From contig JAYKKI010000091.1 of the NCBI GenBank assembly GCA_039881145.1, positions 2,470,001 through 2,534,000 of the forward strand: 64,000 bases of DNA, written 5' to 3'. Each line of letters opens with the position of its first letter. The first letter of the stretch is position 1. Shown piece by piece: positions 1 to 11,600 of the stretch. The notes beneath the pieces were generated by a model. It was not told the origin of the DNA. It saw only the letters and a program-made list of their open reading frames with translations, and did no database searches. The translations under genes and the position numbers were made by a program. The DNA comes from Druceiella hillmani (lineage: Eukaryota; Arthropoda; Insecta; Lepidoptera; Hepialidae).

Positions 1-152
1 CAAGTAGTCAAATTGAGATGATGTAATTCTATTGATTGTTGGCTGTTCTTAAAGTTAGGAATATTTTTGGCAAGGATTATAAAATTTAAATTCTAAATGT
101 GTCACCAGTAAAATGAAAAGAAATAGATTGTGATGAAACAATATATAATTTA

Positions 153-599
153 ATAGAAGAGCATTTCTCAGTTAAAAAACTATACATGTCAAATCGGAAA
201 GTAAAGGTGAAGTAGTTTTGGTACGGAATACTGACCCTTGTAATCGCTACTTGTCGGCAGTTTCTAGATATATTTTAAAATTAAAAGATGAAAACGAAAT
301 AACGTCATATCGAAATATATCAGTTTCAGATTTGCTCTAAATTTTTCAAGTATTAAAATCATTTTTAAATCAAGCAAATACATTATGTTTACGAAATTTC
401 GAGCGTTCAAATAAAATTAATTAGAGCAAACAATTTTAAACAGTATACGGATTTTCCGAGAATTTTAATAGAGCCCGGTAAAGCCTTATTTAAAATAAAT
501 GAGTCAATACTACGGGAAATATGGAATGAGAGATATGATTTTTTAATTTCCTCCATTAATTTACTCCACACCGTTAGAACTGAAAGAGACTCGGAGTGA
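153..599 (+). pseudogene. Unidentified protein-coding remnant
   Basis: Two overlapping plus-strand frames read as protein with little low-complexity sequence. The first (about 215-430) runs through NRYLSAVSRYILKLKDENE and ITSYRNISVSDLL, with single stops. After a frame change near 425 the second reads FKQYTDFPRILIEPGKALFK followed by INESILREIWNERYDFL, and ends at a stop at 597-599. Amino-acid use (mixed charged and hydrophobic residues, periodic Leu/Ile) looks like a decayed globular protein rather than chance translation of AT-rich DNA. I do not recognise the family. It could be part of a transposon or another repeat-borne gene cut by the window edge. No promoter or splice site is assigned. 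Confidence 0.35.
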
Positions 600-2310
600 G
601 TTTCTTTTTTAAAATTACTTTCCTATCATTTTACTTCTACTACAAGTCTCCCATTCTATTGATACCGCTTCTCCCATTTAAAAACCGTTCGAATGCAGAG
701 TACTTAATTAAATTGGTTTAATACTGTTTTACTGAGTTTCCGTAATAAAATGAGAAATCCATCTAATTTCATCATGTTTCCTACCATTAATTTGTCATAG
801 ATTCAAAGTTTTTACAGTTCATATGTATGCGGATAATATTTTATATAAGAATGAATCTAAAGTGATGCGTAGCAAAATATTAAATACAAACTTAGTGTAC
901 CTCTCCAGACAGACTGGCTGCAGAAGCAAAACATTTTTTTCTCCACATCCTATCGAGTGGAGTAATTTTTAAAATTAAACTAAGTTTTGTTTCTCATTTT
1001 TTCACTTTTACTCTCATTTGTATAATATTAAGCCACAGCTGACTTGCAATGTATCCATATCCTCTAATTTTCCATCTATGCCTTTGAAAAATCTAAGTAC
1101 TATTTTAAATACGAGAATTTGATCAGAAATGTATACAAGCATTAAGAAATACCGCATTCTTCATTTTATTATTAAAATATTACTCGTCGACCATACATGG
1201 TAACAAAAAGGATATCTGAGCGTTAAAATTGTTTAAAATAATAAATATAATAAATGTCGAACGTACGAAATATCAACATGAGAGATTAACGTCAACCCGA
1301 GGTGCGCCCACCTTCCATCCGCCCATTCCAATTAATTTGTTATTCAGATTGGCAACCAGATAATAAATAAGTTCGCGTGGCCGCATTCGGTGGGTTAATA
1401 AAATAACAGATAAATCAGTAACGAGCTCGCTTGATGAACCGATGTTCTATTTGGAAGCGAAAAATGTACGCTTTCAGTGATTGCCGAGTAAACTTATTTA
1501 CTCGAGACACTGAAGCTAAAATTAGCGACAAAATACATTTACATTATTTTGATGAATTTCTAGGCCTCGCCATAAATGACGCTCTCGAAAATAGCGAGGG
1601 ATGAAGATTTTTGTATTAAATCTTAAGGTTTAGGAAATTCATTTAAATAAGTGTTGAGATTAAAGTTTAATCTATCCATCAATTCCAAATATTTTATAGA
1701 AAAAGATAAAAAGTATAGAAAAAGTCGATACGGAAGTATTGATGTAAATATTTCCTCACCGAATTAAGAAAGAAGATATGTACCCAACACTGACAGAGGT
1801 TTGCTTCATTCCCTCCGCACCTTGGGAATATCTGTAACGATAGTAGTTATTAATCATATTACAGATAATGAAACGCATTGTTTCAATACACGTATATTGA
1901 TTTTGTGTGTCACATTAGCGATAACTAAATCCTATCGAAACCATTAAAATAGAACGGAAGCAAAGATCTGTAGCGTCTTAGTATGCTTTGCCGATAAAAG
2001 AATTTAATGTTAATTTAATTACTAGTCAATGGCAGCTTTTCATTTTGTTTTTTAATTTTAACGCCTAACGATAACAGCGACTATCGACGACTCACGCCGA
2101 GATGGATGGAACACACGAGTGAACACGCATTAATGGAGAAAAGGAGAGGACATACGAGTGACAGCCGCCATCGTTACTCAGCGGCTGCGCCTCCCGACGT
2201 GTGCGTCGAAAAAAATGTGCGTGGAGGGGAAAAGACTTTTTCTGGCAAAAGTCGGCAGTTTTAGGCCACCAATCCGTTGTCTAAAACAATCGATGCTTTG
2301 CGTTACTCCC
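600..2310. other. Presumed furin intron, no gene seen
   Basis: AT-rich DNA without coding potential. A slightly more GC-rich patch at about 1290-1450, with homeobox-like ATTA/TAAT cores and GC-containing words, could be a regulatory element, but nothing in the sequence proves it. The stretch at 2100-2300 is also more GC-rich than its surroundings. It shows no splice-flanked open frame. Confidence 0.3.
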
Positions 2311-2568
2311 AAGTCAGCATTTCATAGACGATTGGTGTTGCGAGAGACATATCTTATGTATATATTCGTGCATAGTATGTGAGGCACACCAATTTCTTTT
2401 TGTTAAATAATACATTTTCAGTTTTCGATATCATTTCAATAACAAACACGTGTAAAAGTTTGCCAATTAAAATGAAATATGGTCTAGTTTTTTCTTTTAA
2501 ATTAAAGAAATTGGAACCCGCTACGTCTTCTCTCTGAACCAACCGTCTATAAAATGCTGATATAGATT
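2311..2568. repeat. Small imperfect foldback (MITE-like)
   Basis: The segment at 2311-2348 (core CAGCATTTCATAGACGATTG) is repeated in inverted orientation at about 2530-2568, with roughly 80 percent matching positions and about 180 bp between the arms. The size fits a short non-autonomous inverted-repeat element, but no target duplication is evident. Confidence 0.4.
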
Positions 2569-2859
2569 TGAAAAATGAAGGCTGCCACATAACTTGAATT
2601 GAAATGAGCGTGAGATATGCATAACGCGCTTTGTAAGTCCCTCAACCTTTTACAGTTTATATAATGTATACGGAAATTACAACGTAAGGCCAGTCTATAT
2701 TAGATACTATAAACTTACCATTAGTCTTTATGGGCCCGCCTATAAATGATCATTAAAACAATTGTTTCATATATATTTTTGTCACTATCTTTATATTTTA
2801 ACACGATTTAAATATATCTAAACCCCAAAATATGACTACGGAAACAGACTCCAAAGAAT

Positions 2860-4690
2860 GGTAACTTATGTTATAGATATGAAAACAGATCAATTTATAT
2901 GAAAAAAGTGATCAATTTATACTCACTACGACTTAATTGTATCTTGTTAAGTGTGCAATATGCATCTTGTCTATTAAGATCTTCTTGTAGCTGTGAGGAA
3001 ATCTCGTCATCGGCATATAAACAAGAACGTGCTGTATTTGAAGCAACTACCGATTTTATTTATAAACATGATAAACAAAAAAGAACCCAATACAATCTTA
3101 ATAACACTAGAATACAGAATCTTGAAGCACCCCTGAAGTCATTAAAACATTTGGTGATTTAAAATCGTTAATTTTCATTGTGTGTTGCGTACTGCTGAGA
3201 TAGAATACGAACCGAAGAAGAAATTATTACCATTTAATACCATTCAACGAGAGTTTTCTCAACAAGATGCGATGATTAACGTTGTCAAAAGCTTTTTTAA
3301 AATGTGTGTAAATGGAGTCAATATGTGTCCTATAATCTATATATTTAAGACATATAGCGTATATGATAAAAGGTTGGTTAGTGATGATCGTATCTGTACA
3401 AATACACCCTGCTCTTCAACAAAACGCTGATGCAATATCGGATATATTCTGCCATGAAAAACTTTTTCAAATATATTGGACAAACTTGATATTGGTCTAT
3501 AATTTTCGATAGATTATTCGCTGCCAGATTTATGATTTATGGTATCATGTATGCAATTTTCCAGCACCAGGAAACGTACCCCGTGCGATAAACTTGTTAA
3601 ATATTATAGAAAGTATAACAAAATTTGTTTTTGTGTGTGTGCGTTTTTTTGTAAATTCAACGAAATTGAAAAAAAAGTTCAATGTTGTTCTGAATGTAGT
3701 TACAAAAATAATACTGAGAAATTTTCTTAAATTGACCTCTTAATTCAGAGAATTCCAAGTAATCAGACAAGCTGTCATATTTTCCATTTTATTAAAATTT
3801 TTCTTCCCTTTTTTTACTTTATATCTAGTTGGAAGTAACGCGTATTTTTTGTTTTTTTTTATGATATACTTGTTTATTAATAATGTCAAAGATAATTATA
3901 TAGAATCTGTCCACGATGCAAATAGCCGCAAGGTGATGGAATCCCTTTTCCCAATTTATAGATTTCAGCTCTTTGTTTATTGTACTATGTTTTCATTTAC
4001 GAAGACTATATTTTGAGGTGTCAGCTTTCTTCATCGCGACTTCTGGAAAGCAATTAATTGAGAGGAGAAAATTAGGATGACGGTTATAGTCGTGAAGTAA
4101 TGGATCCACGGATGAGAATTTGCATTTTCAATTCCATAGTGCAAGATCGAGAGTCCTGTTATTAACATTTTTAAGGAAATTAAAATGTTGCAGTTGTATT
4201 AACGATACCACGCTGGTGAAAAGGGTAGCTAAGGGGTCAGAGCTGTCGTATATAATGCCATTCCGTAAACCAAAAATCTAGCGATGTAATGTTATAGTTA
4301 CCAACTATTAAAATGTGGTTACGCAAAAGTTCAGTATATATATTTTGTAGAACGCAAAAATGTTTTAGTAGATATTTTGCGAAAAGTTCGGTGGAAGTTA
4401 ATATAATATAGTGTAGAAATTCTTCATTCGTAAAGAAATAAAAAGCGACGTTTTGCAATAAACTTTGTTATAACCACGACTATAATTCCACCTCTAGACG
4501 ATTTAATGCTGTTGAATAAATTTCGATCACGTCGAAACACAGCAACGGTACAACGGTCATATATGAACTCAGCATCACTTGGTCATATATGAACTCAGCA
4601 TCACTCAGCAGAACTCAGCTTGGGTAGACCCAAGTTTCGACAAGTATAATCACATCGTAGTCGTTAGTTTAAATGTGCATGTGCAGTTCG
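2860..4690 (-). mobile_element. Jockey-like non-LTR retrotransposon, decayed
   Basis: Read on the minus strand, 4690 to about 4200 gives the apurinic-type endonuclease: SDAEFIYDRCTVAVFRRDRN, then GGIIVVV, and at 4237-4458 ILIVGNYNITSLDFW, the equivalent of the usual GDFN motif but with Asp replaced by Asn. From about 3600 to 2860 comes the reverse transcriptase: NYRPIS-like text, ILHQRFVEEQGVFVQIRSSL, FKKAFDNVNHRILLRKLSLN, a TSGV-like motif, and the catalytic LYADDEISSQLQEDLNRQDA followed by the thumb-like ITF. These blocks occur in the order expected of the Jockey group. Many stops and frameshifts show it is dead. The 3' end is not resolved. A 26-bp tandem duplication lies in the endonuclease. 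It sits in an intron, in the same orientation as the host gene. Confidence 0.8.
4555..4606. repeat. 26-bp tandem duplication inside the Jockey endonuclease
   Basis: The 26-base unit beginning GGTCATATATGAACTCAGC occurs twice head to tail (4555-4580 and 4581-4606) with perfect identity. It duplicates the codons for the SDAEFIYD stretch and shifts the frame, so it is a disabling mutation after insertion. Confidence 0.85.
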
Positions 4691-6774
4691 CTAATCTTCA
4701 TTTTAATTCTGCCACAATTCTGGTTAAAATTACTAATTTATTCATACTTTACTAAATAACGGTTATATACTTTTACAAAATCATAAATGAAAAATAAAGC
4801 AAAACACAAGATAGTTCAAACCTATTCAGCAGACGGTTGGCATTTACTCGTAAATATAATACTAAAAGATTCACAAATATACAGGAGTGAGATATTATAA
4901 AGGTGTTTAAGTTTTTGAATTGGTTCGACTGAATAATATTTAAAAAAGTTTTCAGTTGTAAATTACATAAGCTAGTAATTAATAGTAGAAGCAAAATTAT
5001 TAAATATTATATATATATAATATTTAATAATTTTGCTTCTAAACCAATTCAAAATTCTTTCGGCCTTAGCTGTAGACAAGTTGCATGTCTAGTGGCACAG
5101 GCAGGCTTGCGTTTTATTCCTTACGCTATTTAATATGACGTATACGCTGTGATACGCTGAACCTGTTCGAAACTTGATTTTATTTCAGCGTGCACTTTCG
5201 TTTGCTTGGTATTACTTGAATCTTACACTTTAAGTATATAAAATTAACAATAAGATATTATGACTGTGCAGTGAAAACATGGACGATAAGATTTGGGTGC
5301 GTTTACTCTTCAAAACGACAGTTTTACTGTAAGTAATTTTAATTCAATGTAAGGGGAAAAATAAGGTAAGTGTATGTGAATTATTTTTATTTGGTAATTA
5401 CATATAAACTGCTAAAGATAATATTAATTTTTCTGCTATCCACCATTTTAAATACTTTGGGCTGCTTAATTTATGTTAATTTAGTTTAAATTTTTGGAGA
5501 ACTAATATAAATGAAATTATATAATTAGACTACACACATATCTGAATTAAGAATTAAGACTTGAGTGAAAAAAGCGACCTCTTTGAGAGGGGAGAAAGAA
5601 AAGGGGAGAGAGCAGGGAGCCAATTTAGCTCGAGTATGGTGTTAATCGAAGAAGAAACCTTCATCGAATATGTCTAGAGTAATACGATATATTCTCAGTA
5701 GATCCCGAGAACTTCGCCTAGGCTCGAGACCGCCCATTCCGAGGAAATTATTATCAGGAAGAATAATTGCATATTAATATAAAATATAATTTCCAGCCAT
5801 CATCATCTATGGCTCAGACGCGCCGCGGAATTAATGAAGCGAACATGGTGCTCAGTGCCTCCCCAAGTAGGCAATGAGTACCGCACGATTCACGGTCATA
5901 AATCGAAAAATTAGTACTTAAATTCTCACTTCTAAATAGCTCACTAACTAGTACAATAAACAAACTACTCAAAAACTTAGACATACCACAGTTAATAATT
6001 GTTTTTCACTTGCATTTTGACCTCTGAATTGCGTGCATCGCGCGGCGTCTTCAACCCATTACCGAGCGCTTATCAATAATTCATCTTTGCAATAACATAT
6101 CCCGGTATTTGTTTGTTTATTTGTGTATTTGTGACATGGAAACCCAAGGTCAAGGTATGTATTGCATCAAATGTACTTTGATTTTATATGTTTTATTGCT
6201 ACGAAGGTTAATTATAATTTGAGATAAAAATTAATAATTTTGGTTACTCTTGGTCCCACAATTTCTAGCAATGATGCGCAATTGTTGTACTCTATTTTTA
6301 CATATTGGTATGAGTGCAGCCTAACGTCAAATACATGAACCAAAATAACCTAACATAACTTATGAGCGCTGTGACCCTTTATGTTAACTCGTAGTATACC
6401 GACATTAGTAATGTAGAGTATATAGACATTAGTCCTTCATATAAACGTGTGCTTAATTTATGTAAAAGTTAATTGTAATAGCTCAAAAATGTTTAAAAAG
6501 TATGCTAACTCACTTGACGCTTAGAAAAAGTGCTATCTTAGCAATATGGTACTGACGAGTCAAAAGTCGAGTTCGAATTGCAAAGTGTGTTAAATCACAC
6601 AGCTTAGCGGATCTTAAGGTCAGAGAAAATTGTTTTAAACAGTATTTCAGTAGTTAGTTAATTTAACTTTAATTGGGAAATGAAGTTTTGACGGTAATAC
6701 GGGTCATAGCGAGTACAGTCTTTCGCAGATTCTAGTTTAAATGATGACAGTAGTTTATTTGTAAGTTTTCACGT
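4607..6774. other. Noncoding sequence between Jockey and Transib-like remnants
   Basis: Mostly AT-rich with no gene recognised. It contains a 54-bp perfect palindrome (4987-5040). A more GC-rich patch at about 5560-5900 (purine-rich run, then TCTAGAG and GCGCCGCGG words) could be regulatory or repeat-derived. At 6138-6155 a short frame METQGQ is followed by a good donor (GTATGT); it could be a first exon of the transposase-like gene whose acceptor precedes 6784, but that is only a guess. Confidence 0.3.
4987..5040. repeat. Perfect 54-bp palindrome
   Basis: The arms of 27 bases starting AGAAGCAAAATTATTAAATA are exactly reverse-complementary with no spacer; the centre is TATA-rich. Homology continues weakly outward: AAACCAATTC at 5041-5050 matches in inverted sense GAATTGGTT at about 4917-4925. 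This suggests an originally larger foldback from which one arm has diverged or gained about 60 bp. Confidence 0.9.
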
Positions 6775-7770
6775 TCGCTTGCAGTTAGTAACAAATTCTG
6801 ATGGTGAAACCAACATTTCTATTCGTTTGCAACTTGTGAACGAAAGTTCTACTTTATCTAAGAATGAGGAATCTTATTTTAAAGAAAATATAGCTTATTT
6901 ATATCCGAGAACATTCACGTTAGACCAACGCGTTTTCAGCATCCAGTATTCTTTGCAACTGACTATACTCGATGGTAAAATTTGTAATACACTAAGTGGA
7001 ACACCATCTGCTAGGTGTTATATTTGTGAAGCAACGCCCAAAGAAATAAATGATATAGGTAGATGATTGTCAAAAGCAAGGGATGAAAATCGTTTTGAAT
7101 TCGGTTTGTCACCTCTAGATTCGTGGATTTGTTTATTTGAGTATTTCCTTCAGCTTTCTTATAGAATATATTTTAAAAGGTAGTAGATTAGGTCAGACGA
7201 CGATAAAAAAAAGCTATTTGATAAGAAATTGTACGTTTCAAACCAGTTTATATTTCGATTAAGCTTAACTGTAGATGAACCACGAAATAGCGGAAGCGGG
7301 ATATCGAACAACGTAAATACAAGAGAAAATTATTTTTGGATTCAGATGTTTCAGCTATAATCACAGAATTAAACAGAGATTTCATTGACGGTTATCCTAC
7401 AATTTTGCAAGCTTTATTTTCGGGATACAATATTAATGTACAGTCATTTAGTGAAATCTGTATGAAATCAGTATAAAAGCAAGAATATCCATGGTACAAT
7501 CTCCCAGCTTCCGTCCACAAAGTACTAATACATGGCTAAGAAATTGTAAAGCATCCATTAGTGTCTTTCAGCAAATTATACGAAGAGGCGGCTGAAGCCA
7601 ATAATTACAATTTGAAGGCGTTTAGGCGAGACAATACTTGAAAACTGACTCGGGAACTTATTAATACCGAGTTAATGAATAGACTCATATTACAGTCAGA
7701 CCCCTTCATTACCAGCCTACGGAAGCTTCATCGAAAGAAAAACAGCTTTTTGAATAGTCAGGTATTAAAT
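6775..7770 (+). pseudogene. RAG1/Transib-like transposase pseudogene
   Basis: A possible splice acceptor (TTCGCTTGCAG) ends at 6783. The open frame then reads through DGKICNTLSGTPSARCYICE (a paired-Cys region), and after a stop FEFGLSPLDSWICLFEYFLQ, LSYRIYF. Further on come PRNSGSG, an Ile/Leu-rich segment, YPWYNLPASVHKVLIHG, a SKLYEEAAEANNYNLKAF stretch and SDPFITSLRKLHRKKN. The HK-x-L-x-HG followed by an acidic EE-x-x-EA-x-N block matches the region around the third catalytic residue (Glu) in RAG1 and Transib transposases as I remember them. The rest resembles a protein seen in many insect and cnidarian genomes. At least five stops and several frameshifts break it. No Transib-type heptamer ends or 5-bp target duplication were found, so the element ends are lost. 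The superfamily call is by eye. Confidence 0.55.
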
Positions 7771-8459
7771 TTGTTAGAAATTTGGGAAATCTTGTTATTG
7801 TTCTTTTGAGAATATCTGAGTGTGGTAATATTATTTTGCTTATAAATATCAGACCTTTTTCCTTCATTTTAATGTTTTTTTTTTACTAATTATATATGTT
7901 TTTTAATTTAATTTGTTTACAGATAGTAGAATCATTGTCAGTTTATTAAAGATCGAACTTTGCAATTAATAGTGTATTAAATTAACATAGACATTGGAAT
8001 GTACCATTTTTTAAAAATTCCTTTAAATTTTGTATTTCTTATCATATATGTAATCAAATTATTGATAAATATTTGGTATATTGTGTTAAATTAAGTAAAC
8101 ATCACTTGCATTGGCAGGAGTCAAACAGAGACTGGCGCATCTCAATATGGTACTGATGGCTCTGTAGACCTTTGTGACTGAAGGAACCACTAACATAGTA
8201 GGTGAAATGACGATCATCATAGCCGAAAAAGACGCAGCCATTACGGAGAAGGATAAAAGATGCACAGACTCACAGATTACTCTCTAGTAATGAATTACGT
8301 AAACCTACACCCATAACCTCGCGGAAACCGGCGGGCCCTTCTATTTTTGCAGCGCTATTATCCGGTCACTCAACGCATACCGCCCGATCAGCCAGAGCCC
8401 CAACCGCGCCCCAAACTTCTATTTATATTTGACATAATAAAAAGAACACGAGAAGCAAC
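7771..8459. other. Noncoding spacer
   Basis: AT-rich to about 8100, then a more balanced stretch with a GC-rich patch near 8320-8410 (CGGGCCC, CCGCCCGATC). No open frame of note. The GC-rich part may already be the 5' end of the R1-clade element that follows. Confidence 0.3.
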
Positions 8460-11400
8460 GTACAATTATTTTCGGTATTCCAGATGAAAATAAAACTCCA
8501 GGAACTGGGTAGAAAAATAAATAGAACAGCGTTGATTCAAAATGAAGTAATTGTTGTTGAGGCTCATGACGTCAACAATGCATAAAAATTACCACAAGCT
8601 GCCCCAGGCAGTTTGTGGTGGTGGTGGCATTCCTATCGAGGGAATTAAAACTGAGGAGAAACGGGAACGGTTACTCGCAATAATCATATATGATGCCCCT
8701 AAAGAATTAAGCATTGAAAACATCATGAAAATTTGAAGGTGGAAAACAGGGCGGATTTTCCAGCATTTGAACAAATAATCAGATCAAGTGCACGTATCTC
8801 ACGTTCTAGAAGGAAAAATTTCAAGTGGAATTTCTCCAGAAAGATTTTTTTAAAGGCTGGTCAGAGCTTCTTTGGATCATGTCGGGTTGCTAATTTCGAC
8901 CAGGTGGTGATGCGGTGTTCTAAGCGTCACCTTCACGGCCACGTCACGTAACCTTGTAAGGACGAGTAGTTCTGCAACGGCTGTGTCCAAAGAGCCACGA
9001 GGGCAGGGACCGCACTAAATTTCCAGAGAAGGATATCTGCGTCACCTTTATGAGATTCAAGAAATAGGCAAATCATCGGTTTGGTACACATACGTGCCCC
9101 GTGTTTTGGACTGCATTAGAAAGAACAGTAAAAAGCACTGCATATTCACAATAAATAATGGAACTCATAGAGTCAGCTCAGCCATGAAGGGACTCAGCCC
9201 CAAGGCGGCAATCGTTCTCAACCCTCAGGGGATGGACATCCTGTTCTTGGTACATTTATCAACAGGATACTTTGTAATCATATTACCCTTGAACCATATT
9301 ACTCTTGGCTAGCTACAAACCCTTGTCATTAGTAAATACTAATCTCGGTGGTCGTTGGATAATGAAAGTAAATACTTTCATTATCCAACGACCACCGAGA
9401 TATTCTGCAAGCATCTTAACATTATCCTCCGCTCAATTGATTAGAGTCCAATGTTTATCCAAACGTACAATCTTGTCTATAATTTTCCAGGCGCCAAAAT
9501 CTGCGTGGATATATCCTGTAGGATTTCATCCATCAGAACTCTTGATGGCAATCTGCCCGATATGCCCACTTTTTTGGGACCCTTGGAAGAGAGCAATATT
9601 GATATTATTCTAAATTAAAATGGACTTGCGGGTGGCGTACGCGGCTGAAGAGTCAAAACGAACATTTTATTCGAATGATCACGAGCAATATTGTTCTCTA
9701 TCGCCCGGGATAACTCAAACAACAATTCAAGGCGCAAACCAGCACCTTATTTTACACAAAGTGCCAAGATTGGAGTCAATTTGTCAAATAAATCGCACAG
9801 TTTTCTCAGTGACATCAAGTATGATCGTCAGTACCGAACGAGGCTTGGACAGGGTCCGACCTTATCCTTCCGGTATAAACCCTGGTGGAGTTTCACCCTG
9901 CAGGGAGTTTAGAAGAAAGAGACTTAGCTATCAACACGGTAAGAACGATAAAAAAGTCTGAGTCTGAGGAAACAGTTGAAGCTCACCGAGTGACCTGTAC
10001 GATACGTGGTGTATAATAGGCATACAGGTTAAACGAGTTAGGCGCTCCCTCGTTCATTCAATTATCACTCGAGTAGAAAATTCCGATCCCTGTGGCATAC
10101 AGAAGCGTGCGGTGTCCGGGTAAACGTTTTCCTTTTAGTGTGCTAAAAATTCGATGAGAAACATATAGCGAACACACACGACGTCTTGTATTTTGTATTC
10201 ATAATTTTCCTCTATGATAACACAAACCACAACATCATCATCAAACCACAACATCAGGACGACTTTCAACATATCCTCCTCCTGTAACTTCGATCCCGAG
10301 ATATGTCAATCCGAGTTAACCGACATCGTTAGACTTGACTCGAATAAGGCCCCGAGCATTAATAAACAGTCTTTAACCGTTGCATGCGCGAAGACCATTT
10401 CCCGATAGACTGAATAGTGGGAAAACTAAAAGTAATACCGAAGAGTAATGGGAGATCGTCTAGCGATCCGAAATTCTATAGACCTCTCTACTCTCCTTCC
10501 GACTTTTGAGAAGTTGCTTGAGCGCAGTTGACTCATTCGCTAGAATTATCTAAATAATTCGATTTTCAACCCAGAGGTAAATGCGCGCCCAGAAAAATAT
10601 TTCTTCGATATTTTCTTGGATTTCTCTGGGATGTTTCATACCAGCTACTTTATCTGCGCTTCAATCCCAGGGGTCCGTTGATCTCCATCGGATAACAAAG
10701 AACTATTTTTCTATGGGTCATCGGTGTGGGCTTCGCAGTACTTCGGCATCCAACAGGTAAGAAGTATCGTCCTCAGATCCCAGGGTACCTTGCTCGTGGC
10801 CCTGATAAGGACTGCTGATTTTGACAGGTTTTCTGCCCGCCAACCAGGTCTGCTGCTCGCGGAACATGCGGCTCACTTTAAATTGGCTGGCGGCAAGAGT
10901 TTCGAGGTGGGTTCGTAATGCTTGGAATTTTCTTATTTAAACCGCTTAGTTATAAGTGTATTTTCGAAAACGTATGTACTCATTGGCACACTTGATGACT
11001 TTACCGGGTCATAAAGGCAAGATCACGAGAATAGTTTCCCCAATACGAGTATTCATTAGATAGTAATAAAAATCTGGCTCAAATCTGACTATTATAACGT
11101 CACATGGCGCCTTCCGCGCTAGTTTGCGTAGATTTTCCGTGACAGAGAAACTAGCCTGTACCTGCCATTTTGATAAGCAGAACATGAAATATGTTTTACT
11201 TACTTGCAATGAGCACAGCGATGGGCGCAGAATTTTGATAGAAAGCATGCGTCAATGTAGTAAGTAGACTCACGAAATTCGTTAGGACGTGGTATCTTCT
11301 GTCAGAATGGAACTATCTTTAAGTCATCCAGAGCGTTAGTAAAATGCGTTCTTGAAAAAAATTTAGATACTGAATGGTCCATTGAGAAGTGTCAGTGCTT

Positions 11401-11600
11401 AACCAAATTTGGTGTAGGACTGTTAAAAGATAGTTAAAGAATATTATTGGGGGACTTTCGAAAGTCTCCGTTTTTTTATTGGGGGGGGGGGTGATAAGGG
11501 TCTCTGGAGGGGCCCGGAGACAATACGGGTAGATAAAACGGGAATAGGCCAATGACGACGGGCTACTTTTTGAAACAAATAAAACTTAAAAAAAAAGGGA
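8460..11600 (+). mobile_element. R1-clade non-LTR retrotransposon (TRAS/SART/Waldo-like), decayed and internally deleted
   Basis: Pieces of both ORFs appear in order on the plus strand. A gag-like part at about 8640-9000 contains RERLLAIIIYDAPKELS and a CCHC-knuckle-like VMRCSKRHLHGHVT. The endonuclease covers about 9150-9930: KAAIVLNPQGMDILFLVHLS, MPTFLGPLEESNIDIIL, GLAGGVRG, then the YKPWWSFTLQGV motif typical of the endonuclease-RT linker. About 10060-10420 gives SDPWG-like text and a SNKAPSIN motif (the SGKAPGPD equivalent at the RT start). Most of the RT is missing. At 10710-10910 SSVWASQYFGIQQ onward matches the post-RT C-terminal region. A C/G-rich 3' tail with a G10 run, ending in an A-rich tract near 11580-11600, is probably its 3'UTR. 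The balance of bases differs from the AT-rich surroundings, as expected of a former coding element. Confidence 0.75.
9342..9401. repeat. 60-bp near-perfect palindrome inside the R1-type endonuclease
   Basis: Two 29-base arms beginning ATCTCGGTGGTCGTTGGATA are exact reverse complements separated by AA. The right arm fits the endonuclease reading (HYPTTTEI followed by FCKHLN), so the left arm looks like the newly copied inverted segment. Confidence 0.95.

Noticed and set aside
9620..9961. 113-codon open frame overlapping the R1-type endonuclease
   Set aside because: It is an out-of-frame shadow; the protein text of the endonuclease runs in a neighbouring frame (SNIDIIL, YKPWWSF).
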